38,595 nucleotides of DNA from Thauera linaloolentis 47Lol = DSM 12138 (GCF_000310205.1 NZ_AMXE01000031.1:1-38595); one strand, 5' to 3'; positions 28,315 to 37,475 are shown, counted from the stretch's first letter. Translations and numbers: made by a program. Notes: a model not told the origin generated them from the letters alone.

Positions 28315-30048
28315 ATGCCCATCCAGCTCCTCAAGCCCTTCTCGCTGCGGCTCGTCCTGATCGTGCCCTATGTGGTGCTCGTCATCGCGCTCGCGATCGC
28401 ACTGGGCATCCTGTCCTATTCGGCGGGCAGCAGCGCGGTCGGCACGGTATCCCGCCACCTGCTGCTCGAAACCGTCGGGCGCATCTCGCAGGCGGTCGAC
28501 CGCCACATCGTGGGCTCGGGCGCGGTACTGGAAACGGCTTTCCCGAGCGATGTGCCCGCCCCGCCGTCGATCGAGGCCGATTTCCACGAGATCCGCAACC
28601 GCTTCTGGGTGGCGACGACACTGCACACCGACCCCAACAACTACGTCTATTACGGCAACGAAGCCGGCCAGGGGCTGGGGCTGATGCGCCACACCGCCCA
28701 GGACGTCGAACTGCGCATGAAGCTCCGCGCCGACGAGCATCGCGCGGTGTATCACTTCTCGGGTATCGACGGCCCGCTGCAGTTCCAGCGCCGCGAGACG
28801 GCGCTGTTCGACCCCCGCACCCGCCCCTGGTACACGAACGGCAAGCACACCGAGGGCCACACCTGGACGTCGGTATATATCGACTTCGGCACACGCCAGT
28901 TGATCGCGACGCGTGCCCGCCAGGTCCACAATGCCGATGCCAGCTTCGAAGGCGTGGTCGCGACCGACGTGTCGCTGAAGGCGCTCAACGACTTCGTCGG
29001 CCGCCTCGAAGTCTCGCCCAACGGCGTGGCCTTCATCATCGAGCCGGACGGCAACCTGATCGCCTCGTCCGCCAGCAGCAACGTCGTCACCCTGCCCGAC
29101 GGCAGCGGCGGCCGTCTCAACGCGGGCGCCAGCGACCACGCCCTGCTGAAGGACGCCTACGTCACCGTTCAGGGCCGCATCGCCGCCCGCGACGACCAGA
29201 ACCTGCCGCGCGTCTTCGAATTCAAAACCGCCGACGGCAGCCTCATCCATGCCGCCTTCGACCGCATCCGTGACGAGGCCGGGCTCGACTGGGTGATGGT
29301 CGTCGCCATGCCCGCCAGCGACTTCCTGGGAGGCGTGCGCGAGAACGTCACCCGCACCATCGTGCTGGCCACGCTGGCCGTGCTGCTGGCGATCGCCATC
29401 GGGCTCAGCATCCTGAACTGGGTCTCGAACGACCTGCGCCGCCTGTCGGAAGTGGCCCGCCGCGTCGGCGACGGCGAGCTCGACACCCCGGTCGGCATCG
29501 AGCGCCGCGACGAGATCGGCGCACTCGCGCGCAGCTTCGAGACCATGCAGAACCGCCTGCGCACCGATCGCCTGACCGGACTCGCCAACCGCGAAGCCTT
29601 CCTCGAACAGCTCCGCCGCCGCATCGACGCTGCCCATGCCGACCGCCGCAGGCCGCGGCTGGGAATCCTCTTCATCGACCTGAACGGTTTCAAGGCGATC
29701 AACGACACCTACGGCCACGACGCCGGCGACCGCGCGCTGCAGGAGATCGCCGCCCGCCTGTCGCACAAGCTGCGCCAGGACGATCTCGTGGCGCGCTACG
29801 CCGGCGACGAGTTCGTCATCCTGCTCGCCGACGTCGAACACCGCGGCACGCTCGAATCCATCCGCGAACATGTCGACGCCTTCCTGCGCGAACCGCTCGA
29901 GTCGATCCCCGGAATGAACGCCCGCGTCAACGGCGGCGCGGTCGGCGCCGCGCTCTACCCCGACGACGCCACCGACGCCGAAGGACTCCTGAAACACGCC
30001 GACCGCGTCATGTACGTGGAAAAGCTCGGCAAGCAGCAGGCAGAATGA
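28315..30048 (+). CDS. Membrane diguanylate cyclase with Cache, HAMP and GGDEF domains
   Basis: The 577-residue protein has two membrane helices (about 12-36 and 346-369) enclosing a periplasmic double-Cache-like sensor (about 40-340; LFDPRTRPWY and GVVATDVSLKALNDF are typical). A HAMP linker follows (about 368-420) and then a GGDEF domain (about 415-577). The active-site loop reads AGDEF at 496-500; Ala in the first position is tolerated in known active enzymes. The metal aspartate D455 (FIDLNGFKAIND) is present. An RxxD inhibitory site (R487-D490) lies five residues before AGDEF, implying product feedback. It would make c-di-GMP in response to an extracellular ligand and could act on the PilZ proteins in this window. 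Confidence 0.9.
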   Translation: MPIQLLKPFSLRLVLIVPYVVLVIALAIALGILSYSAGSSAVGTVSRHLLLETVGRISQAVDRHIVGSGAVLETAFPSDVPAPPSIEADFHEIRNRFWVATTLHTDPNNYVYYGNEAGQGLGLMRHTAQDVELRMKLRADEHRAVYHFSGIDGPLQFQRRETALFDPRTRPWYTNGKHTEGHTWTSVYIDFGTRQLIATRARQVHNADASFEGVVATDVSLKALNDFVGRLEVSPNGVAFIIEPDGNLIASSASSNVVTLPDGSGGRLNAGASDHALLKDAYVTVQGRIAARDDQNLPRVFEFKTADGSLIHAAFDRIRDEAGLDWVMVVAMPASDFLGGVRENVTRTIVLATLAVLLAIAIGLSILNWVSNDLRRLSEVARRVGDGELDTPVGIERRDEIGALARSFETMQNRLRTDRLTGLANREAFLEQLRRRIDAAHADRRRPRLGILFIDLNGFKAINDTYGHDAGDRALQEIAARLSHKLRQDDLVARYAGDEFVILLADVEHRGTLESIREHVDAFLREPLESIPGMNARVNGGAVGAALYPDDATDAEGLLKHADRVMYVEKLGKQQAE

Positions 30049-30111
30049 GATCCGGATCGCCGCCTGGCCCGCACTTGTCCCCAGCGAGCGTGAGCAGACA
30101 CCTGCATAAGC

Positions 30112-30120
30112 TGTGGATAA
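30112..30120. promoter_or_regulatory. Perfect DnaA-box match in the gap between the cyclase and DNA ligase genes
   Basis: TGTGGATAA, the complement of TTATCCACA, lies in the 177-base convergent gap (30049-30225), which shows no other signal to me. Single box, no cluster or AT-rich unwinding stretch, so not an origin. It may be a chance match or a DnaA-titration site. Confidence 0.25.
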
Positions 30121-30225
30121 GCGGGGCAAGTGGCTGAATGCAAAGCCGCCCCGGGCCCTGCCCGAAATTGTGGCGCCGTGTGCCCGGCCAGCCGCGCCGG
30201 CGCCTCTTCGGAACCCGCGGCGCAA

Positions 30226-31107
30226 CTAATCGGCGCCGGGACTGCGAACGCGCACGAACACCGGAAATCGCGGCATGCCCTGGGCGGTCAACTCGCGATA
30301 GCGGTAGGTCACCATGCTGCCGATCGGAGGCGGATCGCGGCGGCCGGCGTCGCTGAAGCCCGTGCCGAGGCGAAAGCGCCGGCCGTCGGCCGATTCGACC
30401 TCGAGCGCGCCCAGCACACCGCGGTGCCTGCCCTGCCCGGGCAGATGCGCGACCACCCTGGCTTCAGCATCGAGCAGCGGGGTCAGCTTGAGGATCGCAT
30501 CGCCACGGCCCGGCTGCCAATGGGCATCGGCCTGATGCAGCATCAAGCCCTCGCCGCCCGCGGCCAGCACGCGGGCGAGCGTCGCCGCGAGCACCGCCCG
30601 GTTCTCCACGCGGAACTGGGGGACGGCCTGCACATGCGGGACGCCGGCCGACGCGACGAGGGCCTGCAAGCGCTGCAGACGCTGCGCGAACGGCCCCGTC
30701 TGGCCCGGCAGGTCGAATACCAGATAACGGACACGGCGCCAGCCCGCTTCGTCCGCCGTCTCGCGCCGCACGAGTCCCGACAGCGCCTCGAAGCGTCCCC
30801 GCCCCAGCCACAACTCGCCATCGAGCGCCACCGGCGGCAGACCGGCGACGAACCACGCCGGCGCCGCAATCGGCCGTCCGCTGCGAAAGCGCAGGCTCGC
30901 CCCGTCCCAGTATGCCCTCACGCCATCCAGCTTCTCGCTCACCCAATATCCCGCGGGGTCGAGTCCGTCATGCCAGCGGCCGGCCAGCATCAAGGCCGGC
31001 GGGGCAGGTTCGGCCGCAAGCGGAACACCCGCGGCAAGCAAGGGCGGCAGCAGGCAGAGCATGCGCAGGAAGCATCGCCTGCGGCTGCGCGGATCAGCGA
31101 AGAACAT
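30226..31107 (-). CDS. Secreted ATP-dependent DNA ligase (LigE-type)
   Basis: The 293-residue minimal ATP-dependent DNA ligase has an N-terminal signal peptide (about 1-31, MLCLLPPLLAAGVPLAAE). The nucleotidyltransferase domain (to about 210) has motif I KLDGVR with the adenylated lysine K59, DGELWLGRGRFE (motif III), GEGLMLH (motif IV) and AILKLTPLLDAEARVV (motif V). A C-terminal OB-fold begins at about 220 with GALEVE and GTGFSDAGRRD. LigE enzymes of this size seal nicks without accessory domains and are predicted to act in the periplasm; a link with natural competence has been proposed. It ends convergent to the cyclase gene and starts divergent from miaA. No clear ribosome-binding site is seen at its start. 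Confidence 0.88.
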   Translation of the reverse strand: MFFADPRSRRRCFLRMLCLLPPLLAAGVPLAAEPAPPALMLAGRWHDGLDPAGYWVSEKLDGVRAYWDGASLRFRSGRPIAAPAWFVAGLPPVALDGELWLGRGRFEALSGLVRRETADEAGWRRVRYLVFDLPGQTGPFAQRLQRLQALVASAGVPHVQAVPQFRVENRAVLAATLARVLAAGGEGLMLHQADAHWQPGRGDAILKLTPLLDAEARVVAHLPGQGRHRGVLGALEVESADGRRFRLGTGFSDAGRRDPPPIGSMVTYRYRELTAQGMPRFPVFVRVRSPGAD

Positions 31108-31191
31108 GGCGGGAAGAAGTCATGAAAACCTCTTCATCATATTCCAAAATGCATATGTCGGCACATGAAACGGCGCATTGCCGCAAGCGCT

Positions 31192-31221
31192 TTGCCCATC
31201 GCCCCGCAAGCAGCGGATAAT
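31192..31221 (+). promoter_or_regulatory. Candidate promoter of miaA
   Basis: TTGCCC (31192-31197), an 18-base spacer and GATAAT (31216-31221) give a plausible sigma-70 pair about 55 bases before the GTG start of miaA, within the 169-base gap divergent from the DNA ligase gene. Confidence 0.45.
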
Positions 31222-31276
31222 CCACTCCGCCTCAACCTGGTACTGGCACCGGCCAGCCCCACTCGACCTTCGCCCC

Positions 31277-32245
31277 GTGACCGACATCCCATCGCGCTCG
31301 ACGCCCCCACCCGCACTGCTGCTGCTCGGCCCCACCGCCAGCGGCAAGACGGCGTGTGCGCTCGCGCTCGCCCGCAGCCTGCCGATCGAGATCATCAGCG
31401 TCGACTCCGCGCTGGTGTACCGCGGCATGGACATCGGCACGGCCAAGCCCAGCCCGGAAGAACTCGCTGCCTGCCCGCACCACCTGATCGACATCGTCTC
31501 GCCCGAGGACGCCTATTCGGCCGCCCGCTTCCGCGCCGACGCCATCCGCCTGATGCGCGAGATCACCGCGCGCGGCCGCATTCCGCTGCTGGCCGGCGGC
31601 ACCATGCTGTACTTCAAGGCGCTGCGCGACGGACTCTCGGACCTGCCGCCCGCCGACGCCGGGCTGCGCCGCGCCATCGACGCGGACGCCGCCGCGCACG
31701 GCTGGCCGGCATTGCACGCCGAACTCGCCCGGCTCGACCCCGCCACCGCCGCGCGGCTGGAGCCCGCTGACGCCCAGCGCATCCAGCGCGCGCTCGAAAT
31801 CGTGCGCCTCACCGGCCGCCCGCTGGCCGACAGCTACGCCCGCAGGGAAGACGACGCCCTGCCCTGCCGCCTGCTGCCGATGGCGATCGCGCCATCGGAC
31901 CGCAGCGTGCTGCACGCGCGCATCGCCGACCGCTTCGACGCCATGCTGCACGCCGGCTTCATCGACGAAGTCCGCCAATTGCGCAACACCCATCGCCTGG
32001 CGCCGGATATGCCCTCGATGCGCTGCGTCGGCTACCGCCAGGCTTGGGAGTACCTCGACGGCGGCATCGGCTACGACGAACTGCGCTTCAAGGGCGTCGC
32101 CGCCACCCGCCAGCTCGCCAAGCGCCAGCTCACCTGGCAGCGCCAGTTCCGCGAGACCTGGCCGGGTTTCATCGAGCTCGACTGCCTGCGCCCGGACCTC
32201 GCCGACGCCATACGCTACACGGCGCTGCAACTGATCGCGGCATGA
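31277..32245 (+). CDS. miaA: tRNA dimethylallyltransferase (MiaA)
   Basis: The 322-residue protein has the P-loop [10 protein letters not shown] near the start, [63 protein letters not shown] and the C-terminal [13 protein letters not shown] and [14 protein letters not shown]. It adds a dimethylallyl group to A37 of tRNAs reading U-starting codons. The likely start is the GTG at 31277, just before the conserved segment; no ATG fits, and the longer frame to 31178 would begin upstream of the promoter. No good ribosome-binding site is visible, so the start is moderately uncertain. In many bacteria miaA lies next to mutL; here two genes separate them. Confidence 0.94.
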   Translation: MTDIPSRSTPPPALLLLGPTASGKTACALALARSLPIEIISVDSALVYRGMDIGTAKPSPEELAACPHHLIDIVSPEDAYSAARFRADAIRLMREITARGRIPLLAGGTMLYFKALRDGLSDLPPADAGLRRAIDADAAAHGWPALHAELARLDPATAARLEPADAQRIQRALEIVRLTGRPLADSYARREDDALPCRLLPMAIAPSDRSVLHARIADRFDAMLHAGFIDEVRQLRNTHRLAPDMPSMRCVGYRQAWEYLDGGIGYDELRFKGVAATRQLAKRQLTWQRQFRETWPGFIELDCLRPDLADAIRYTALQLIAA

Positions 32246-32290
32246 GCCGCCGCCGCGCACCTCCCTCCACCGCACGCAAGGAAAGCCCGC

Positions 32291-32836
32291 ATGGACCAGC
32301 AGATCCTCGACGACATCAACCAATGGCTGGACGAGGTCGTCATCGGCCTCGACCTCTGTCCGTTCGCGGCCAGGCCGCGGCGCGAAAAGCGGGTACGCAT
32401 CGCCATCAGCCATGCCACCGACGAGGAAACCCTGCTCAACGACCTGCAGGCCGAACTCGAACGCCTGTCCGACACGCCTGCGGAAACACTGGAGACGACG
32501 CTGCTGGCGATCTCGGACATGCTCGAGAACTTCGAGGACTACAACGACTTCCTCGATGCGGTCGATCTGTGGGTCGAGCAGTTCGGCTGGGAAGGCGAAC
32601 TGCAGGTGGCAAGCTTCCATCCGCAATATCAGTTTGCCGATACCGAGCCCGACGACGCCGGCAACCTGACCAACCGCTCGCCCTGGCCGCTGCTGCACAT
32701 CATCCGCGAGGAAAGCCTGGAAAAAGCCATCGAACACCATCCGGACGTCGACGGCATTCCGGAACGAAACATCGCCCGCATGGAGGCGCTGACGGACGGG
32801 GACAGGAAACGGCTGTTCCCCTACCTGTTCGGCTGA
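32291..32836 (+). CDS. DUF1415 family protein
   Basis: The 181-residue acidic protein matches DUF1415 as I recall it: WLDEVVIGLDLCPFAARPR near the start, AISHATDEETLLNDLQAELE, DYNDFLDAVDLW, QVASFHPQYQFADTEPDDAG, NRSPWPLLHIIREESLEKAI and ERNIARMEAL. LCPFA near residue 22 holds its only cysteine, and the conserved His (HPQYQF) and Trp residues suggest a catalytic or binding site. No function is established. AAGGAAA lies about seven bases before the ATG. It starts 45 bases after miaA on the same strand and may share its transcript. Confidence 0.88.
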   Translation: MDQQILDDINQWLDEVVIGLDLCPFAARPRREKRVRIAISHATDEETLLNDLQAELERLSDTPAETLETTLLAISDMLENFEDYNDFLDAVDLWVEQFGWEGELQVASFHPQYQFADTEPDDAGNLTNRSPWPLLHIIREESLEKAIEHHPDVDGIPERNIARMEALTDGDRKRLFPYLFG

Positions 32837-32961
32837 GGCCCTGCCCACCGCCCAGATCGGGAGCACGAGCCCCCGCCGGGCGCTTGGCCGGCCGCCGCTG
32901 AAGGAGTAGAGTGAAGCCAACGGATCCGGTTTCGTCCCCACTTGATCACCGGAGTGTGCCT

Positions 32962-33186
32962 ATGTTTCCTGAATACCGTGACCTGATTACGCAGTTGAAG
33001 ACCAGCGACCGTCATTTCCTGAATCTGTTCGACAAGCACAACACGCTCGACCAGCAGATCAAGAACATCGAATCGCACATCGAGCATGCGACGCATGAAG
33101 AGGTCGAAGTCCTGAAGAAGCAGAAGCTGCTGCTGAAGGACCAGATGTACGCCATCCTGCAGAAAGTGGACCCCGCGACCCAATAA
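32962..33186 (+). CDS. DUF465 (YdcH-like) small coiled-coil protein
   Basis: The 74-residue highly charged helical protein follows the YdcH/DUF465 pattern: MFPEYRDLITQLKTSDRHF, LFDKHNTLDQQIKNIE, then LKKQKLLLKDQMYAILQ. It probably forms a two-helix coiled coil. Function is unknown. The ATG at 32962 has GGAG eight bases upstream and is the family start; an upstream in-frame ATG at 32911 adds 17 unrelated residues. A strong terminator follows. It is 125 bases from the DUF1415 stop, so it may have its own promoter. Confidence 0.9.
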   Translation: MFPEYRDLITQLKTSDRHFLNLFDKHNTLDQQIKNIESHIEHATHEEVEVLKKQKLLLKDQMYAILQKVDPATQ

Positions 33187-33212
33187 GCGGCACGCCAGCG
33201 GTCCCCGCCCCG

Positions 33213-33246
33213 GCCCCCTGCAGCGCTCCCGCGCCAGGGGGCTTTT
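33213..33246 (+). terminator. Rho-independent terminator after the DUF465 gene
   Basis: GCCCCCTG, a 14-base loop and CAGGGGGC form a stem followed by TTTT on the plus strand. It closes the plus-strand unit before the convergent RND gene; the minus-strand read has no T-run. Confidence 0.8.
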
Positions 33247-33254
33247 CAATCGGA

Positions 33255-36200
33255 TCAGATGCCTGCCCCTGCCGCCCCGGCAGCGGGCACTTCCGGCGTC
33301 CGCTCCTTGCGGGCAAGCAGCGAATACACCGTCGGCACCACGAACAAGGTGAAGAAGGTGCCGAGCAGCAGCCCCCCCACGATCACCCAGCCGATCTGCT
33401 GCCGGCTTTCGGCGCCGGCGCCGGTGGCCAGCGCCAGGGGCACCGAACCCAGCACCATCGCCCCGGTCGTCATCAGGATGGGCCGCAGGCGCAGCACGGC
33501 GGCCTCGATCACTGCCTCCAGCAGATCGCGGCCCTGCTCGCGCAACTGGTTGGCGAATTCCACGATCAGGATGCCGTGCTTGGTGATCAGGCCCACCAGC
33601 GTCACCAGCCCGATCTGGCTGTAGACGTTGAGCGTGCCGCCCGTCAGCCACAGCGCGCCCAAGGCGCCGGTCATCGACAACGGCACCGTCAGCATGATGA
33701 TGAAGGGGTCGCGGAAGCTCTCGAACTGCGCCGCCAGCACCAGGTAGATGAAGGCCAGCGCCAGCAGGAACACCAGCGCCAGGCTGGCCGAACTGGTCTT
33801 GAACTCGCGCGACTGGCCGTCGTAGTCGGTCGCATAGCCTGGCGGCAGGACGCGCGCGGCGGTCTCCTCCATCCACTGCAGCGCCTCGCCCAGCGCATAG
33901 TCGGGCGCGAGGTTGGCCGAGATGGTCACCGAGCGGCGCTGGCCGAAGTGGTTCAGTTCGCGCGGCGCCACCGCCTCGCTGACCTTGACCACGTTGGCCA
34001 GCGGCACCATGTCGCCGTTGCGCGCGCGCACGAAGATGTCGCGGATGTCGCGCGGATCGGCGCGGCTGGCGGCGGCGACCTGCACGATCACGTCGTACTG
34101 TTCGGCATCCTGCTTGTAGCGCGTCACCTGGCGGCCGCCGAGCATGGTCTCCAGCGTGCGGCCGATGACGTCGACCGGCACCCCCAGGTCTGCCGCGCGG
34201 TCGCGGTCGACCTCGACCGACAGTTCCGGCAGGGTCAGCTTGAGATCGGTATCGGGCGAAACGAAACCCGGATTGCCGCGCATCGCATCCAGAATCGCCT
34301 CAGCATGGCGTGCAAGCTCGTCATAGGAATCGGAGGTCGACACGACGAAGCTGACCGGCCGCGAACGCGGACTCTGGCCGAAGGAAGCCGGCATCACCGG
34401 AAAGGCATTCACGCCCGGAATCGCCTTCAGCCGGGGCCCGAGTTCCTCGGCGATCTGCGACGCGCTCCGTTCGCGTGCCCCCCAGTCCTCGAAACCGACG
34501 AAGGAAATGCCCTGCGACACGGTGGGGTTGCCGGTGATCACCAGATAGCGGTCCACCTCGGGCAGGCCGGCGTAGATGTCCTCGATCTCGCGCGCATAGC
34601 GCGACATGTAGTCGATGGTCGCGCCTTCCGGCCCGTTGAACATGCCGACCACACGGCCACGGTCCTCCAGCGGTGCCAGCTCGGTCTTCAGCTGCCCCAT
34701 CAGCAGCACGGAAGCCCCCGCCACCAGCGCGAACACCAGCATCACCAGCCAGCGCACTTTCAGCGACGCGCTCAGCACGCCGCGGTAGCCCTCGGTCATC
34801 CAGTTCAGAAAACCTTCGACGGCGTTGTAGACCGGGCCGTGCTTGCGCTCGTGGCGCAGCAGGCGGGAGCACATCATCGGCGACAGCGTCAGGGCGACGA
34901 AGCCGGACACGATCACCGCGCCGGCCAGCGTCAGCGCGAACTCGGTGAACAGCTTGCCGGTGCGCCCGGTCATGAAGGCCACCGGCGCATACACCGCCGC
35001 CAGCGTGATCGTCATCGCCACCACGGCGAAACCGATCTCCTTGGCGCCCTTGAAGGCCGCGGCCACCGGCTCCATGCCCTCCTCGACATGGCGGTAGATG
35101 TTCTCCAGCACCACGATGGCGTCATCCACCACCAGGCCGATCGCCAGCACCAGCGCGAGCAGGGTGAGCGTATTGACCGAGAAGCCCAGCGCGAACATCA
35201 GCGTGAACACCCCCACCAGCGATACCGGGATCGTCACCAGCGGCACCAGCATCGCGCGCCAGTTGCGCAGGAAGAACAGGCACACTCCGGCCACCAGCAG
35301 CACCGCTTCCCAGATCGTCGAGAACACCGCGTCGATCGAGCGCTCGATGAACACCGTGGTGTCGTTGGCGATCATCATCGACATGCCCTCGGGCAGTTCG
35401 CTCTCCAGCCGCGGCAGCATCTCCTCCAGCCCGCGCTTGAGATCCAGCGGATTGGCGGTGGCCTGCTTGATGAGCCCGATCGACACCGCCGGCCGGCCCA
35501 TGAAACGGACCGATGAGCGCTCGTTCTCCGGGGCCACCTCGACGCGGCCGATATCGCGGATGCGCACCGGATAATCGGCCGCGCTGGCCGGCTGGCGCAC
35601 CACCACCGCCTCGAACTCGTCCGGCTGCGCCAGGTCGGTGCGCGCGACGACGGCGAATTCGCGCTGGCTGCTCTCGATGCGCCCGGCGGGCAGTTCCACG
35701 TTCTGCCCGCGAATGGCGTTTTCGACCTCCTGCACGGTCAGGCCGAAGGCCGCCAGCCGGTCGCGGTCGAGCCAGATCCGCATCGAATAGCGCCGCTCGC
35801 CGAACAGGCGCGCATCCGCCGCCCCCGGCAGGGTCTGCAGGCGGGGCTTGATGACGCGGCTGGCGAAGTCGCTCATCACCAGCGGCGAATGCCGGTCGGA
35901 CGAGAACGCCACCCAGATGATCGGGTTGGCATCGGCCTCCACCTTGGCGATCACAGGCTCATCGACGTCGTCCGGCAGGCGGCGGCGCACGCGCGACACG
36001 CGGTCGCGCACATCGGCCGCGGCGCTGTCGGCATCGCGCTCGACGCGGAAGCGCACCGTGATCTGGCTGCGCTCCTGGCGGCTGATCGACGACAGCACAT
36101 CCACTCCCTCGATGCCGGCGAGCGAATCCTCGAGCGGTTTCGTCACCTGGGATTCGACGATCGCCGCGCTCGCCCCGCGGTAGGTGGTATCGACCGTCAC

Positions 36201-36332
36201 CACCGGTTCGTCGATATTGGGATATTCGCGCACCGTCAGCCGCGAGTAGGACATCAGCCCCACCAGCAGCACCAGCAGTGACAGCACGGTCGCAAACACC
36301 GGGCGCTTGATGCAGATATCGGAAATGACCAT
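33255..36332 (-). CDS. RND efflux pump inner-membrane transporter (HAE1/AcrB family)
   Basis: The 1025-residue protein has the RND layout: an N-terminal helix (ICIKRPVFATVLSLLVLLVG), two large periplasmic loops and about 12 membrane helices. The proton-relay acidic pair lies in LAIGLVVDDAIVVLENIYRHVEEG near residue 405. ANDTTVFIERSIDAVFSTIW, FMTGRTGKLFTEFALTLAGA and FGQSPRSRPVSFVV are typical of the MexF/AcrB-like hydrophobe/amphiphile branch. It works as a trimer with the membrane-fusion protein encoded 18 bases upstream, exporting hydrophobic or amphiphilic compounds. AGGAAG precedes the ATG by seven bases. No outer-membrane channel gene follows, so it must use one from elsewhere. Substrates are not predictable. 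Confidence 0.96.
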   Translation of the reverse strand: MVISDICIKRPVFATVLSLLVLLVGLMSYSRLTVREYPNIDEPVVTVDTTYRGASAAIVESQVTKPLEDSLAGIEGVDVLSSISRQERSQITVRFRVERDADSAAADVRDRVSRVRRRLPDDVDEPVIAKVEADANPIIWVAFSSDRHSPLVMSDFASRVIKPRLQTLPGAADARLFGERRYSMRIWLDRDRLAAFGLTVQEVENAIRGQNVELPAGRIESSQREFAVVARTDLAQPDEFEAVVVRQPASAADYPVRIRDIGRVEVAPENERSSVRFMGRPAVSIGLIKQATANPLDLKRGLEEMLPRLESELPEGMSMMIANDTTVFIERSIDAVFSTIWEAVLLVAGVCLFFLRNWRAMLVPLVTIPVSLVGVFTLMFALGFSVNTLTLLALVLAIGLVVDDAIVVLENIYRHVEEGMEPVAAAFKGAKEIGFAVVAMTITLAAVYAPVAFMTGRTGKLFTEFALTLAGAVIVSGFVALTLSPMMCSRLLRHERKHGPVYNAVEGFLNWMTEGYRGVLSASLKVRWLVMLVFALVAGASVLLMGQLKTELAPLEDRGRVVGMFNGPEGATIDYMSRYAREIEDIYAGLPEVDRYLVITGNPTVSQGISFVGFEDWGARERSASQIAEELGPRLKAIPGVNAFPVMPASFGQSPRSRPVSFVVSTSDSYDELARHAEAILDAMRGNPGFVSPDTDLKLTLPELSVEVDRDRAADLGVPVDVIGRTLETMLGGRQVTRYKQDAEQYDVIVQVAAASRADPRDIRDIFVRARNGDMVPLANVVKVSEAVAPRELNHFGQRRSVTISANLAPDYALGEALQWMEETAARVLPPGYATDYDGQSREFKTSSASLALVFLLALAFIYLVLAAQFESFRDPFIIMLTVPLSMTGALGALWLTGGTLNVYSQIGLVTLVGLITKHGILIVEFANQLREQGRDLLEAVIEAAVLRLRPILMTTGAMVLGSVPLALATGAGAESRQQIGWVIVGGLLLGTFFTLFVVPTVYSLLARKERTPEVPAAGAAGAGI

Positions 36333-36350
36333 CGTCGCGCTTCCTGTCGC

Positions 36351-37475
36351 TCAGCCCGCGTCGGGCGCGGTCCCCCGCAACACCGTCACCGGCGCACCGT
36401 CGCGCAGCTTGAGCTGGCCGGCGGTGACCACCTCCATCCCCGCATCCAGCCCGCCGACGATTTCCACCACCGTCTCGCGCCGCATACCGGTCCGCACATC
36501 CACGCGCTGTGCCTTGCCGTCCATCACGCGGTAGACGAACTGCACGTTGCCGGGCGCCGGCACCAGCGCCGTTTCGGGCACCACCAGCACCGCCGGGCGC
36601 TCGGCCAGGATCAGGCGCACACGCACGAACACCCCCGGGCGCAAGCGCCCATCCGGATTGGCCAAGCTGGCCCGCAGGCGCACCGCGCGGCCCTGCGCAT
36701 CCACCAGCGGGTCGATCGCATCCACCCGCGCGGCGAAGCTGTCGCCGGGCAGCACGTCGCTCGCCAGCTCCAGTTCCTGGCCGGGCTTGACGCGGTCGAG
36801 ATAAAGCTCGGGCAGGCGGAAGTCCACCTTCAGTCGGGCGATGTCCTCCAGGTTGATCAGCGCGTCCCCATCCTTGACGTAGTCGCCCGGGCTCACGCTG
36901 CGGATGCCCGCCACGCCGTCGAAGGGCGCGCGGATCAGGGTCTGCTCGAGCCGCGCCTGCGCCAGCGCGACGCCGGCCCGCGCCACGTCCAGCTCGGCGC
37001 GGGCATTGTCGCGGCCGCTCTGGCTGACGAACTTGCGTGCAAACAGATCCTCGCTGCGGCGGAAATTGGCTTCGGCCAGCGTCAGGTTGGCGCGCGCCTG
37101 CTGCCGTTCGGCACGCTGCACGGCCGCATCCAGTTCGACCAGCACGTCTCCGCGCCGGATCCGCTCTCCATCCTTGAACGCGATGCGCGAAATCCGCCCC
37201 GCCACTTCGGGCCGCAACACCACCGATTCATTGGAAACCAGAGAGCCCACGGCGGTGACGTCGTCGGCCATCGCGCGCACCTCGGCCCTGGCCACCTCGA
37301 CCACGACCGGCGCCTCCTCGGCCACCGGGGAAGCATCCGCCCGAACCTGCCCCCCCGCCGGCTGCAAAAGCGCCGCGCCGTGGCGGTCGGGCTGGTTGGC
37401 ATACCATGCATAAGCCGCCAGGCCGGCAAGACCGATGGCGCACAAGGCGACGATGACAGGGCGACGAGACGACAT
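36351..37475 (-). CDS. RND efflux membrane-fusion protein (periplasmic adaptor)
   Basis: The 374-residue adaptor has an N-terminal membrane anchor (VIVALCAIGLAGLAAYAWYA, no lipobox). A barrel-sandwich (lipoyl-like) domain (AVGSLVSNESVVLRPEVAGR, FKDGERIRRGDVLVELD) encloses a helical hairpin at about 110-170, and beta-barrel and membrane-proximal domains follow (LIRAPFDGVAGIRSVSPGDY, LRPGVFVRVRLILAE). It connects the RND pump to an outer-membrane channel. The ATG at 37475 begins the conserved part; the longer frame is not conserved. It and the pump gene form a two-gene operon. No regulator gene (TetR or MarR) lies beside it in the window. Confidence 0.94.
   Translation of the reverse strand: MSSRRPVIVALCAIGLAGLAAYAWYANQPDRHGAALLQPAGGQVRADASPVAEEAPVVVEVARAEVRAMADDVTAVGSLVSNESVVLRPEVAGRISRIAFKDGERIRRGDVLVELDAAVQRAERQQARANLTLAEANFRRSEDLFARKFVSQSGRDNARAELDVARAGVALAQARLEQTLIRAPFDGVAGIRSVSPGDYVKDGDALINLEDIARLKVDFRLPELYLDRVKPGQELELASDVLPGDSFAARVDAIDPLVDAQGRAVRLRASLANPDGRLRPGVFVRVRLILAERPAVLVVPETALVPAPGNVQFVYRVMDGKAQRVDVRTGMRRETVVEIVGGLDAGMEVVTAGQLKLRDGAPVTVLRGTAPDAG

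Noticed and set aside
26425-30225. A minus-strand open frame of 1266 codons opposite mutL and the diguanylate cyclase
   Set aside because: Long antisense frames are common in high-GC DNA. The translation is low-complexity with no domain, and the opposite strand holds two fully recognisable genes.
30049-30225. Replication origin around the DnaA box near 30112
   Set aside because: Only one box, no AT-rich unwinding region, and no dnaA, gyrB or parAB genes nearby.
31178-31276. Longer miaA starting at an in-frame ATG at 31178
   Set aside because: The extra 33 residues are not conserved in MiaA, and this start lies upstream of the likely promoter elements.
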